DNA from: Kriegella aquimaris
Lineage (GTDB): Bacteria; Bacteroidota; Bacteroidia; Flavobacteriales; Flavobacteriaceae
Length of the DNA stretch: 64,000 nt
Assembly: GCF_900103215.1 (NCBI RefSeq)
Contig: NZ_FNGV01000009.1
Span: 124,001 to 188,000 of the forward strand
Direction of reading: 5' to 3'
Each line of letters opens with the position of its first letter. Within the stretch, counting starts at the first letter, position 1. The notes beneath the pieces are model-generated. The model did no database searches, had not been told where the DNA came from, and worked only from the letters and a program-made list of their open reading frames with translations. A program made the position numbers and the translations under genes. This document shows positions 53,580-63,079 of this stretch, piece by piece.

Positions 53580-55271
53580 ATGAAAAATATAATTTACAAA
53601 ATATTGGTAACACTAATTGTACTGTTATCAATTGCCGCATGTAATAAAGATAACGAAGGTTTTTTTGATATAAAAAGACCCCAAGAAACGCAATGGACGA
53701 CAACGGCAACTTATGACCAAGGACTAAACAGATGTTATTTTCTTATGCAGTGGACCTTTGCCGCTGGAGGAAGGGGATACTCCCAATTTCAAGACTTTTT
53801 AACGTCTGGTTCGGCCATGCCGCTACCTGCGGCTACTCCGGGATTAGGTGGGGAATTATTATTATATCGAAAATTTGAGCCTAACAGCAACCAAGATAAT
53901 ATCTGGAGAGATAGTTATAATATTATAACGATGAGTAATTTAGGTATTGATTTACATGAAAACAGCGAGGATGGCAATCCGTTTAATTTGGACATCAAAG
54001 GGGATGATTACGAACATAATTATGTACGACAAGTAGCAGAGTACCATTTCACAAGGGCATATTCTTATTTTGCTTTAATAAAAATGTTTGCACCAAAATA
54101 CAAGCATAGCGGGGACAATAGTACATTAGCAATACCTTTAAAAACTACAGCAGCCTATTCAAAAGAAGATGTTCTAAATGAGAAATTAGGAACTGTAGAG
54201 GAAGTATACCAACAAATTATTGCCGATCTGAAATACGCAAAGGAAAATTTACCTGATAAGTTGACCTTAAATTCGTGGAATAATGTGCCGGGTTACGAAG
54301 CAGGTCGGGCCAATAAATGGGTGGCGGCTGCAATGTTGGGTAAAGTATATTTTCTAATGGGAAAGTACCAAGAAGCAAAAGCTGAATTTGATGATGTAAT
54401 CGCTTATGCCCAAACTACTGGAAATTATTCTCTTGATGAAGACCCAAAGGAAGCTTTTAATAAAGAGAAAGCTCAGGATTTTCCCAAAGAATCGATTTGG
54501 GAATTTAATGGTGGATTTTTACAGGGACAAAATGAGAGGCACAATATGTATATGTACGCCGGCATGGTATTTAGCCTACGTTTTCGTGATTCAAATGGTG
54601 ACGAGTTATATAGTTCACCTGAAAATGGGGTTGGTACTGTAATAAGTGCTTGGTGTGGAGCAGTATTGGGATATTCCATGATTAATGAAATAGGATGGAT
54701 GCAAGATCCTGTGAATGGGGATTATACCATCACGCCAGAAGCTGAAGCGGATCTTCGTTATCAACAAGTCTATCATTTGATGCAACCGTACCAAGAAGGA
54801 ATAGCTAAAGGTGATCCAGAATATATTACTACCGAGTCGGTTTCGGGCCATTCGCAGGTTACCACTCCAAATATATACATTGATAAATATTTTCGAGGTG
54901 CACAACCCTACGGTAAATTATCAAAATTCCCATACGTCAGATTGGCTGATATTTATTTGATCCGTTCATGGTTAAGGTGGAATGGGAATGAATTTCAAGG
55001 TGCAGCTGACGACCTTAATAAAGTTTGGAATCGTTCAAATCCATCAAATCCTAATATATATACACCCGGCAATGTTGATCACGAGGCAATTTACAAGGAA
55101 TATTTAAAGGAAATGACTGGTGAAGGATGGACCGTTGATTTCATGATGGGGACTCAGATGAATATTCCTCAAGGAGATATTGACAGCAATACCGAGGTCA
55201 GTCCTCCATATACAGGGTGGTATTGGCCAATACCAAGTACCGAGACAGATTTGAACCCGAACTACAAATAG
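53580..55271 (+). CDS. SusD/RagB family substrate-binding lipoprotein
   Basis: 563 residues. The lipoprotein signal ends at IAAC (Cys21). SusD traits include VRQVAEYHFTRAYSYFALIKMFAPKY (about 143-168), AGRANKWVAAAMLGKVYFLMGKY, PYVRLADIYLIRSWLRWNG, and the C-terminal TGWYWPIPSTETDLNPNYK. It is the surface partner of the SusC just upstream. The long gap that follows separates it from the enzyme genes. Confidence 0.95.
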   Translation: MKNIIYKILVTLIVLLSIAACNKDNEGFFDIKRPQETQWTTTATYDQGLNRCYFLMQWTFAAGGRGYSQFQDFLTSGSAMPLPAATPGLGGELLLYRKFEPNSNQDNIWRDSYNIITMSNLGIDLHENSEDGNPFNLDIKGDDYEHNYVRQVAEYHFTRAYSYFALIKMFAPKYKHSGDNSTLAIPLKTTAAYSKEDVLNEKLGTVEEVYQQIIADLKYAKENLPDKLTLNSWNNVPGYEAGRANKWVAAAMLGKVYFLMGKYQEAKAEFDDVIAYAQTTGNYSLDEDPKEAFNKEKAQDFPKESIWEFNGGFLQGQNERHNMYMYAGMVFSLRFRDSNGDELYSSPENGVGTVISAWCGAVLGYSMINEIGWMQDPVNGDYTITPEAEADLRYQQVYHLMQPYQEGIAKGDPEYITTESVSGHSQVTTPNIYIDKYFRGAQPYGKLSKFPYVRLADIYLIRSWLRWNGNEFQGAADDLNKVWNRSNPSNPNIYTPGNVDHEAIYKEYLKEMTGEGWTVDFMMGTQMNIPQGDIDSNTEVSPPYTGWYWPIPSTETDLNPNYK

Positions 55272-55836
55272 ATTTAGATGTAGATGAGTTGATTTGAGAA
55301 AAAGGATGTGGATCCGTATTCGGCTTCCCATTCTCTTTCTTGCGTCATATAATTTTCAGAAATGAGAACTGAAAAAGGATTTGCCGCTTTGAAATGGGCT
55401 CCATTCCGGGTTATTTACCCGGACATTGGGATGGTTGTTAGCTGTTTACCGCTTGACTTTATGTAGTTGGTATCCGTATTTTAAATGCAATTAATGCCAA
55501 GTAAACAAATTCATTTGCTGGTGTGGTTCATTTATAGATAACCTTTTATTTCATCTAGGATTATTTCTGTGCTGTCATATAAATTTTGAATTCCGAATAT
55601 TACTTTTTGATGAATGGAAATATTTGAATCGAATGTTTTTGAGTTAGTTGAGTTGGTTGAGGGAAGCACGGGAAACCGTGCTTTCTTTCAACTTTCAAGG
55701 ATAGGGGAACAAACGATTTTAAACAAGACCTTGCAATTCGGAAAAGTTAGTGATGGATACGTAATTCAAGGTTGACCGTAATATTTATTGAGCGGACATA
55801 CCTGTTCGTACCCTTAGAACAATTAAAAATAATTCC
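55272..55836. other. Intergenic region between susCD and the enzyme operon
   Basis: 565 bp with no supported gene; a 34-codon frame (about 55362-55466) has no features. A strong hairpin at 55665-55682 lies 390 bp past the susD stop, further than a simple susD terminator would be. The last 150 bp should hold the promoter of the enzyme operon. Confidence 0.35.
55661..55688 (+). terminator. Intrinsic terminator upstream of the enzyme operon
   Basis: AGCACGG (55665-55671), GAAA tetraloop and CCGTGCT (55676-55682), followed by TTTCTTTC. An outer GTTGA/TCAAC pairing extends the stem. It would end either a long susCD message or a small RNA. Confidence 0.7.
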
Positions 55837-57759
55837 ATGAAAATACCACTAGTACTCATTTTTTTGCTGATTTCTATTTTATGTTTTTCACAAGATTTTT
55901 CAAATTATGATAAACGAAAACAATTTATCATTGAAGGACTAAAAAACGTAACGCTTACGGAGCGCGGAAAGCACGGCCTTCCCAAGGCCATTGCTCGGCT
56001 CGAATCCGATCCGCACGACGGGGCTGCATTGACCTATATTACCAATGATCTTGAGAATCGCCACCAAAGCATGTTCGACTTTCCGGGGATTGCGTTGGCC
56101 TTATGCCGCTATTGGGACAGCTTCAATGCAAAGCAATTGGAAAAAATAAAGGGCGACCTCGAAAATTTGGCCAAGCCCGATAAGCAAAATGGCGAAGGTT
56201 TTTTGGGTCACGGTACCGAGAACCATGCTACTATGATGTGGTCTAGTGCCTATCTTTTCGGTCAGTTATTTCCAGATGCCAAATGGGCCAATGGGATGAC
56301 CAGTGATGAACTGATGGCGGATATGAAAGAGCGTTTGCGCAAGACCTTTAAAAACGTTTATGCCCACGGCTATACCGAATACCTTTCGACTACCTATGAA
56401 GTGGTAATGAACTTCCCCGTCGAAATACTATTGGAATATGCCAAGGATCCGGAAATGAAGGCAATTGCAGAGGCTTTTATGCTCTACAAATGGTCCTTGT
56501 TGTCATTGAACAACTTTGAGGGGAACATCCTTGCCCCCTATGGACGGATGAACACTCAGCAGGATCATCTTTCAGATGATAGTTATATCTCGGCCACCAC
56601 CTATTACAATTGGTTGATGTGGGGCTGGGGTCCGGCCACTTCAAACATGAAGATGCACCAATTTGACGACTATTCTGAAGCGAGCTATACCATTTTTTCG
56701 GCATTGTCGGGAGTGGTCCCTCCGAGTGTTTTCTTCCAGTTGGCCGGTAACGATCCCGCCCCGTTCGAGCTAAAAACTTCGGCATCTACATTTGGACATT
56801 ATGGTTCAGCGGCTCCCCATCAGATGATGCGCAAGGTGTACCGCAACAAGACCTATGCCATCGGGACGGGGAATTTTCGCTGGGTACCCGGCGGAGATTA
56901 TGCCGACCATGATGCCAATGGGTTCAACATCACTTACCATAGCCCCGACCGGTTCAATTATATCAATTGCTTTCATCCCTACTGGTACAGCGACGGTGAT
57001 GAAAAAGACCGTACCCCGGATACTTGGTACAAAGGGAACATTTCACCTTTTCAACAGACCGCCCATTCTAAAAATACGGTAATCACTCTTTTCAACATTC
57101 CGGAAAAGGATCCGTGGGTGAATACGCCTAGTGAATCGAAATGGGCCTGGCGCGATGGGCATGCCGACAATCTGATCAAAAGGGGGATGTTGCGCTATCC
57201 GAAATCGGTAGATGAGAAAGTGGAGGAGAATGGCTGGATCTTTCTTAGGGAAGGCGACACCTATATAGGCATAAAACCCTTGAAAAGCTACTATGAACAG
57301 ACCGATTTGAAAGGTACGGGATTAGACGGTTTCAACATCGTAAAGAGCGATTACGCCCAGACCGGCTTTGTCTTTGAACTCGGCAGCAAAGCAGAATCGG
57401 GAAGCTTTGAGAAATTCCGGCGAACCTTGAAGAAGAACCGGCTTTCCATCGATTGGAAAAACATGAGCGTCACTTATACCGATAGCCAGAAGGAGAAGCT
57501 GCAGATCCAATATAAGGATGGCCTCCCCATTGCTACCGAAAATGAAATGCCCGAGCATTTAGTGAAAAAGGGAATCAACGGGATGGCCGAATCGGTTCCT
57601 ACCGTAAAAATCGAAAACAAGAAGGAGAAAGGGTACCGTCAATGGCCGATGATTGAAAGCCCTTTTATAAATATGAATAGCAGTGTCTTGCGAATTCATG
57701 ACGGAACAACTGATATTGAGGTTGACTGGCAAGCTGATTATCCAGTAATCAAAAAATAA
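55837..57759 (+). CDS. Secreted polysaccharide lyase candidate (alpha/alpha-toroid plus beta-sheet architecture), family not recognised
   Basis: 640 residues with a signal peptide (MKIPLVLIFLLISILCFSQ). The first ~300 residues look all-helical, like the toroid of heparinase II/PL8-type lyases, and include GHGTENHATMMWSSAYLFGQ (Asn129-His130). The rest (about 310-640) looks beta-rich (TYAIGTGNFRWVPGG, GWIFLREGDTYIGIKPL), as in the C-terminal sheets of those enzymes. Asn, His and Tyr residues suitable for beta-elimination are present, but I cannot name the family. The next gene, 7 bp later, is a GH105 unsaturated uronyl hydrolase that acts on lyase products, which supports the guess. GC content is visibly higher than in the susCD genes before it. 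Confidence 0.6.
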   Translation: MKIPLVLIFLLISILCFSQDFSNYDKRKQFIIEGLKNVTLTERGKHGLPKAIARLESDPHDGAALTYITNDLENRHQSMFDFPGIALALCRYWDSFNAKQLEKIKGDLENLAKPDKQNGEGFLGHGTENHATMMWSSAYLFGQLFPDAKWANGMTSDELMADMKERLRKTFKNVYAHGYTEYLSTTYEVVMNFPVEILLEYAKDPEMKAIAEAFMLYKWSLLSLNNFEGNILAPYGRMNTQQDHLSDDSYISATTYYNWLMWGWGPATSNMKMHQFDDYSEASYTIFSALSGVVPPSVFFQLAGNDPAPFELKTSASTFGHYGSAAPHQMMRKVYRNKTYAIGTGNFRWVPGGDYADHDANGFNITYHSPDRFNYINCFHPYWYSDGDEKDRTPDTWYKGNISPFQQTAHSKNTVITLFNIPEKDPWVNTPSESKWAWRDGHADNLIKRGMLRYPKSVDEKVEENGWIFLREGDTYIGIKPLKSYYEQTDLKGTGLDGFNIVKSDYAQTGFVFELGSKAESGSFEKFRRTLKKNRLSIDWKNMSVTYTDSQKEKLQIQYKDGLPIATENEMPEHLVKKGINGMAESVPTVKIENKKEKGYRQWPMIESPFINMNSSVLRIHDGTTDIEVDWQADYPVIKK

Positions 57760-57766
57760 GCGAACT

Positions 57767-58909
57767 ATGTTGAATGATATGAAAATTGGTTTATCTTTTA
57801 TATTACTATTTATTATAGTAGTATTTGGGGTGAATGGTCAAAAATCGACATCTGATTTGAATCAATTTCCCAAAGAAAAAACACCAGAGGTGATTGGTCT
57901 GCGAATTGCCGAAAAATTCTTGAATACCTCCCATTCCCAGTACGGGAATACCCGACCGCCCAAACCGCCCACGCAGATAACCTATCCCGATGTCTGTACA
58001 TGGCTTGGGGGACTGTGGTTTGCGGAGGCAACCAAGGATGAAGAACTCTTTAATCGTTTTGAATCGCGTTTCCTACCGCTATTGCGAGGGGAAACGAACA
58101 TGCTTCCCAAGGCCAACCATGTTGATAACAATGTTTTCGGAGCCGTCCCTCTCGAACTGTTCCTGAAAAACGGAGAGCAAAAATATCTCGATTTAGGAAT
58201 AAAATACGCCGACAGCCAATGGAAGGTGCCGAATGATGCCACGTCCGAACAAAAGCAGTGGGCCGCTAAGTCCTATTCTTGGCAGACCCGAATCTGGATC
58301 GATGACATGTTCATGATTACCGCAATACAGGCACAGGCCTATAGGGCCACCAAGAATCGTGAATACGTTGACAGGGCGGCAAAGGAAATGGTATTGTACC
58401 TCGATGAGATACAGTTGGACAACGGACTCTTTTATCATTCGCCCGAAGCACATTACAGTTGGGGCAGGGGAAATGGATGGATGGCAGTAGGTATGGCAGA
58501 AATTCTTCGAATACTGCCCAAAGATAATCCCGACCGGACACGAATCATGGCAGGTTATCAAAAAATGATGTCGGCCTTACTCAAATATCAGGAGAATGAT
58601 GGTATGTGGCGACAAATTATAGATGATGAAGAAGCTTGGAAAGAGACTTCGGCAACGGCCATGTTCACCTATGCGATGATTACCGGTGTAAAAGAAGGCT
58701 GGCTGAAGAAGAAAGCGTATGGAGCAGCTGCACGTAAAAGCTGGTTGACCTTAGTGGACTACATCAATGTCGATGATGAGTTGACCGAGGTATGTGCCGG
58801 AACGAACATTATGAACAGTCGTGATCATTATATGAACCGTCCGCGTATTGTGGGTGACCTGCACGGTCAGGCCCCTTTGCTCTGGTGTGCTACAGCGCTA
58901 TTAAGGTGA
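57767..58909 (+). CDS. GH105/GH88-type unsaturated glucuronyl or rhamnogalacturonyl hydrolase
   Basis: 380 residues; a start at 57779 (MKIGLSFILLFIIVVFGVNGQ) gives a cleaner signal peptide and is equally possible. The six-hairpin (alpha/alpha)6 barrel shows RIWIDDMFM (about 175-183, with the catalytic-type Asp), YSWGRGNGWMAVGMAEIL (about 230-247) and WKETSATAMFTYAM, all characteristic of GH105. These enzymes hydrate the 4,5-unsaturated uronic acid left by a lyase. It is 7 bp after the lyase candidate and 31 bp before an esterase gene. Confidence 0.88.
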   Translation: MLNDMKIGLSFILLFIIVVFGVNGQKSTSDLNQFPKEKTPEVIGLRIAEKFLNTSHSQYGNTRPPKPPTQITYPDVCTWLGGLWFAEATKDEELFNRFESRFLPLLRGETNMLPKANHVDNNVFGAVPLELFLKNGEQKYLDLGIKYADSQWKVPNDATSEQKQWAAKSYSWQTRIWIDDMFMITAIQAQAYRATKNREYVDRAAKEMVLYLDEIQLDNGLFYHSPEAHYSWGRGNGWMAVGMAEILRILPKDNPDRTRIMAGYQKMMSALLKYQENDGMWRQIIDDEEAWKETSATAMFTYAMITGVKEGWLKKKAYGAAARKSWLTLVDYINVDDELTEVCAGTNIMNSRDHYMNRPRIVGDLHGQAPLLWCATALLR

Positions 58910-58940
58910 GTTCAATTGAAAATTATTAAAAAAGTATAGT

Positions 58941-59777
58941 ATGAAAAAAAAGATTTTTCTTATTGTTTTGCTTTTAGGTATGGTATCCTCTGGTTTCTCA
59001 CAGAAAAAAACCATTACCTATAAATTGATTGAAAACCTTTCCTATACCGATGTCTACGAGGGTAAAAAGGACGATTATATGAAGGAGCGTTGCAAACTGG
59101 ATATCTATTATCCCAAAAACCAAAAAGATTTTGCAACGGTGGTTTGGTTCCATGGCGGCGGTTTGACAGGAGGGGAAAAATCCATTCCCAATGATTTGAA
59201 AAATAAAGGCAATGCAGTAGTTGCTGTCAATTATCGGTTGCATCCCAAAGTAAAATGCCCGGTCTATATAGAGGATGCTGCTGCTTCGGTGGCCTGGGTT
59301 TTTAGAAATATTGCAAAGTTTGGGGGCGACCCTGCTAAAATATTCGTTTCAGGGCATTCGGCAGGAGGCTATTTGGCTAGTATGGTGGGCCTTGACAAAA
59401 GTTATTTGGCCAAGTTCGGTGTCGATGCCAATTCAATTGCTGGACTGATTCCTTTTAGTGGACATACCATTACCCATATGACCGTGCGGAAAGAAAATGG
59501 AGTAGGCAACAAGCAACCGGTGGTCGATAAATTCGCACCATTGTTCCATGTGCGTGCCGATACTCCGCCATTGGTACTAATAACGGGCGACCGAGAGATT
59601 GAGATGTTGGGCCGCTATGAAGAAAATGCCTATATGTACCGGATGATGAAAGTTGCGGGGCATAAAGAGACAAGCCTCTATGAGATGCCCGGTTTCGACC
59701 ACGGAACGATGGCGTGGCCGGCCAGTCATATCTTGCAAAAACATATCGAGAAAATTTTAAAATCAAAACAGGACTGA
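58941..59777 (+). CDS. Secreted alpha/beta hydrolase, probable carbohydrate esterase (BD-FAE/acetyl esterase-like)
   Basis: 278 residues with a signal peptide (MKKKIFLIVLLLGMVSSGFS). It has an oxyanion motif HGGG (71-74), nucleophile elbow GHSAGG (Ser140), likely acid Asp217 (LITGDREIE) and catalytic His254 (GFDHGTM). This is the layout of small carbohydrate esterases that remove acetyl or feruloyl groups. The exact ester is unknown. It lies in the enzyme operon between GH105 and GH16 genes. Confidence 0.85.
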   Translation: MKKKIFLIVLLLGMVSSGFSQKKTITYKLIENLSYTDVYEGKKDDYMKERCKLDIYYPKNQKDFATVVWFHGGGLTGGEKSIPNDLKNKGNAVVAVNYRLHPKVKCPVYIEDAAASVAWVFRNIAKFGGDPAKIFVSGHSAGGYLASMVGLDKSYLAKFGVDANSIAGLIPFSGHTITHMTVRKENGVGNKQPVVDKFAPLFHVRADTPPLVLITGDREIEMLGRYEENAYMYRMMKVAGHKETSLYEMPGFDHGTMAWPASHILQKHIEKILKSKQD

Positions 59778-59853
59778 TAAGGGGGAAAGAGCATGCGAAT
59801 CCTGTAAAATTAAAAGAGAGACATTCAATTTTATTCCAATCTTTAAGAAGTGT

Positions 59854-60720
59854 ATGAAAACAATAATCAACCTAATTGCGACCTTTTTTATAATGGCACC
59901 GTGTTTTTCTCAATTAAGCAGTATCCCACCCAAAACCCAACTGCCTGATGACAAAAACTGGAAATTGGTGTGGAGTGATGAATTTAACGGTAAAGTGCTG
60001 GATACCACCAAGTGGGGATTTCGGCAACATATTATGCAAACCCGTCATGAGACATGGACGGATGACGCTTATGAAATTGATGGAGAGGGCAATCTGCTGT
60101 TGAAGGCCTATGAAAAGAACGGGGAGTATTATACCTCGCAACTACAAACGGGAAGTAATTTTATGGATCGTCCTGGAGACCCGTATGGAAAATCAAAATT
60201 GACGTGGCCAATAGCCAATCTGGAAACTTCCAAGTTTTTGCATAAGTACGGATACTATGAAATACGATGCAAATTGCCTACTCAGGAAGGATGGTGGGTG
60301 GCTTTCTGGTTGCAATCTCCGACCATTGGTGCTTCTCTGGATCCTCTGGCTTCCGGGGTGGAAATTGATATCATGGAGAACTTTAAAAGAGACGGCACAA
60401 TTAGGCAAAATATCCATTGGAATGGCTATGGTAAAAATCATGAGCATGAGGGGTCCGGTGATATTAAATTGGGGTTAAATGACAATGCTTTTCATACCTA
60501 TGGAGTCGATTGGAGCCCAACAGGCTATGTGTTTTATATCGACGGAAAGGAAACATGGCGGGTGGCTGGTCCTGTTTCCCATCAAGAGCAGTTTATTCTA
60601 GTATCCGCAGAATGCAATGGATATAGGAACGGAGCTGCTTCCTCAATTCTTAAAGAGGCCAAACTGCCTGATTATTTTGTAGTTGATTATATACGTGTCT
60701 ATGATGAAATTAATTATTGA
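59854..60720 (+). CDS. Secreted glycoside hydrolase family 16 enzyme
   Basis: 288 residues with a signal peptide (about 1-19). The GH16 beta-jelly-roll is marked by WKLVWSDEFNGKVLDTTKW (36-54) and the active-site motif EIDIME: Glu170 nucleophile, Asp172 helper, Glu175 acid/base. It also has GWWVAFWLQSP and YGVDWSPTGYVFYIDG. There is no extra carbohydrate-binding module or T9SS C-terminal domain. GH16 enzymes cut beta-1,3/1,4 glucans or galactans; the EIDIME form is common in laminarinase-like members but does not fix the substrate. The gap to the esterase gene is 76 bp. Confidence 0.92.
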   Translation: MKTIINLIATFFIMAPCFSQLSSIPPKTQLPDDKNWKLVWSDEFNGKVLDTTKWGFRQHIMQTRHETWTDDAYEIDGEGNLLLKAYEKNGEYYTSQLQTGSNFMDRPGDPYGKSKLTWPIANLETSKFLHKYGYYEIRCKLPTQEGWWVAFWLQSPTIGASLDPLASGVEIDIMENFKRDGTIRQNIHWNGYGKNHEHEGSGDIKLGLNDNAFHTYGVDWSPTGYVFYIDGKETWRVAGPVSHQEQFILVSAECNGYRNGAASSILKEAKLPDYFVVDYIRVYDEINY

Positions 60721-60958
60721 AATAATACAAATTTCAGTTCGGATATTATTAAGCATTAATGATGTGGTTTTTTGTTCAGTGGTTATTGTGAATTCGGCAA
60801 ACAGCTAGTTTCAGTGATTTGTCATTAACAAATATGAAAGCATATAAATTATTTCTGTTTTTTGTTACTTTCGGGGAGATGACCATTCGATTAAAACGGA
60901 TGCCTAGGGAAGGTGATACTGGCCGTATCAAAATAAATAGAACTAAAAATTATATCAA

Positions 60959-63070
60959 ATGAATTTACAGCGATTTTCCATTCTGATAGTGGCAATGCTA
61001 CTAAGTATTAACCTTTCAGGGAAGGACCTGTACGTTTCCGTAAATGGAAATGATACAGCACCGGGCACCAAGGACCAACCCTTGGCAAGTTTATATGGCG
61101 CACGTGACCTGATTCGACAATTAAGGGAATCGGACAATTTGAAAGAGGAAATCCGGGTAATAATTTCTGGGGGAACTTACTATATGAACGAACCTTTAGA
61201 GTTGACAGGAATTGATTCGGGGAATAACGATTTCCCCGTTGTCTTTATTGCTGCCAATGGAGAAGAACCGGTTTTTATGGGGGGAATTCAAATTAAGAAC
61301 TGGGAGAAGGTAACGGATAAATTATGGAAGGCCAAGGTGCCTGAAGTAAGTCGTTATGGATTGTATTTTGAACAGTTGTATGTGAACGGGAACCGTGCGG
61401 TTCGGGCTAAATCACCCAATGAAGGGTTTTATTATTTGAAAGAAGTTCAAGAAACGGTCATGGATCAAGGAAAGGGGCGTACTTCTGCCATGGCAGTGCA
61501 AAATTTAAAGCTATTTCCGCCGGCAACTACAGATTTTTCCACTTTCTCGACAAGTGATTTTAACGATGCCTTGGTCACTTTTTATCATAAATGGGATAAT
61601 ACACGGAAGCGGGTATCTTCCTTTAATGCCGACAGTTCGGCCGTTTTTACTGTGGGTAAGGGAATGAAGCCTTGGAATAAATTGGATAGTACTACACGAT
61701 TTACGATTGAGAACTATAAAGCTGCGTTGGACACCTTCGGGGAATGGTATCTACAGCGAAATGGGGATTTGTTTTATATGCCTAGGCCTGGGGAAAATAT
61801 GGCCGACGTAAAAGTGTATGCGCCCGTAATCGATCAATTTTTGGTTATAAAAGGATCTGAGGAAAAAGTAGTACGGAATCTTCGGTTTGAAAATCTTCGC
61901 TTCGAGGTTGCGGGGTATCGTACTCCATTATGGGGAAACGAACCCGCTCAAGCGGCCGCCCCAGTAGAAGCGGTAATAATGCTGGATTATGCCCAAGAAA
62001 TCGAATTTAAAAATTGCAGGATCAGCCATACGGGAACTAATGCTATTTGGTTTAGGAAGGCCTGTGCAGATTGCTCTGTTACGCGCTGTTACCTAGATGA
62101 TTTGGGAGCCGGAGGCATAAAAATAGGAGATCTTCGGATTCCTGACAACGAAGACGATTTAACCCGTAATATCACCATCGACAATAATATTATACGATCT
62201 GGAGGGTATGTTTTTCCATGTGCCGTGGGCGTCGCTATTTTTCAGGCCAGCGATTCCAAAATAACCCACAATGAAATTGCCAATTTCCGGTATTCAGGAA
62301 TTTCCGTCGGATGGGTTTGGGGATATTCCGAAAGTCCGACCAAACGAAATACCATTGAATACAATCACATTCATCATTTGGGACGGGGCGATCTGAGCGA
62401 TATGGGAGGTGTCTATTGTCTGGGGGAATCCGAGGGAACATCGGTGAGCAATAATGTCATCCATCATGTGTATTCATATGATTACGGCGGTTGGGGCCTA
62501 TACACCGATGAAGGGTCGACCGGGGTTACGATGGAAAACAACCTGGTTTATGCGTGTAAAAACTCGGCTTTTCATCAGCATTACGGAAAAGAGAACACTA
62601 TCAGAAATAATATTTTTGCGGCGAATATAAGAGCTCAGTTGCAAGCTACCCGTGTTGAGGAACACCTTTCATTTAGTTTTACCAACAATATTGTATGGTT
62701 CAATAGCGGAACCTTATTAAGCAGCCGGTGGAACGAATTCAACCTTCACACTGATAAGAATTGCTATTGGGATACAAGAACCAAAGATATACGCTTTGGT
62801 AAATTGGCGTTCGAAGAATGGCAGGCAAGCGGTAAAGATCGGGAATCGATAATAGCCGATCCTGGTTTTGTAGACCCACAAAACTTTGATTTCAGAATTC
62901 AAAACAAAGCCGTTATGCGAAAGATCGGATTTAAGCCTTTTGATTTCTCAAAAGCGGGTGTTTATGGATCAGATGATTGGAAGGAATTAGCAAAATTCGA
63001 TCCGGAATTGGCCGATCAATTTGATGAGACGGTTAAAATAATAGAACAGCGTACCAATTGGCATAAATAA
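60959..63070 (+). CDS. Secreted right-handed parallel beta-helix protein, GH141-like candidate
   Basis: 703 residues with a signal peptide (MNLQRFSILIVAMLLSINLSG). The opening DLYVSVNGNDTAPGTKDQPLASL is the usual start of secreted beta-helix enzymes. Many parallel coils with stacked N and I residues follow from about residue 330 to 600 (NITIDNNIIRSGG, SKITHNEIANFRYSGISVGW, NTIEYNHIHHLGRGDLSDMGGVY, VTMENNLVY). An inserted beta-domain lies at about 95-290. The architecture resembles GH141-type fucosidase/xylanase proteins, but other beta-helix families are possible. It follows GH16 after 238 bp and precedes the hydrolase gene by 9 bp. Confidence 0.75.
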   Translation: MNLQRFSILIVAMLLSINLSGKDLYVSVNGNDTAPGTKDQPLASLYGARDLIRQLRESDNLKEEIRVIISGGTYYMNEPLELTGIDSGNNDFPVVFIAANGEEPVFMGGIQIKNWEKVTDKLWKAKVPEVSRYGLYFEQLYVNGNRAVRAKSPNEGFYYLKEVQETVMDQGKGRTSAMAVQNLKLFPPATTDFSTFSTSDFNDALVTFYHKWDNTRKRVSSFNADSSAVFTVGKGMKPWNKLDSTTRFTIENYKAALDTFGEWYLQRNGDLFYMPRPGENMADVKVYAPVIDQFLVIKGSEEKVVRNLRFENLRFEVAGYRTPLWGNEPAQAAAPVEAVIMLDYAQEIEFKNCRISHTGTNAIWFRKACADCSVTRCYLDDLGAGGIKIGDLRIPDNEDDLTRNITIDNNIIRSGGYVFPCAVGVAIFQASDSKITHNEIANFRYSGISVGWVWGYSESPTKRNTIEYNHIHHLGRGDLSDMGGVYCLGESEGTSVSNNVIHHVYSYDYGGWGLYTDEGSTGVTMENNLVYACKNSAFHQHYGKENTIRNNIFAANIRAQLQATRVEEHLSFSFTNNIVWFNSGTLLSSRWNEFNLHTDKNCYWDTRTKDIRFGKLAFEEWQASGKDRESIIADPGFVDPQNFDFRIQNKAVMRKIGFKPFDFSKAGVYGSDDWKELAKFDPELADQFDETVKIIEQRTNWHK

Positions 63071-63079
63071 ATAGCACCA

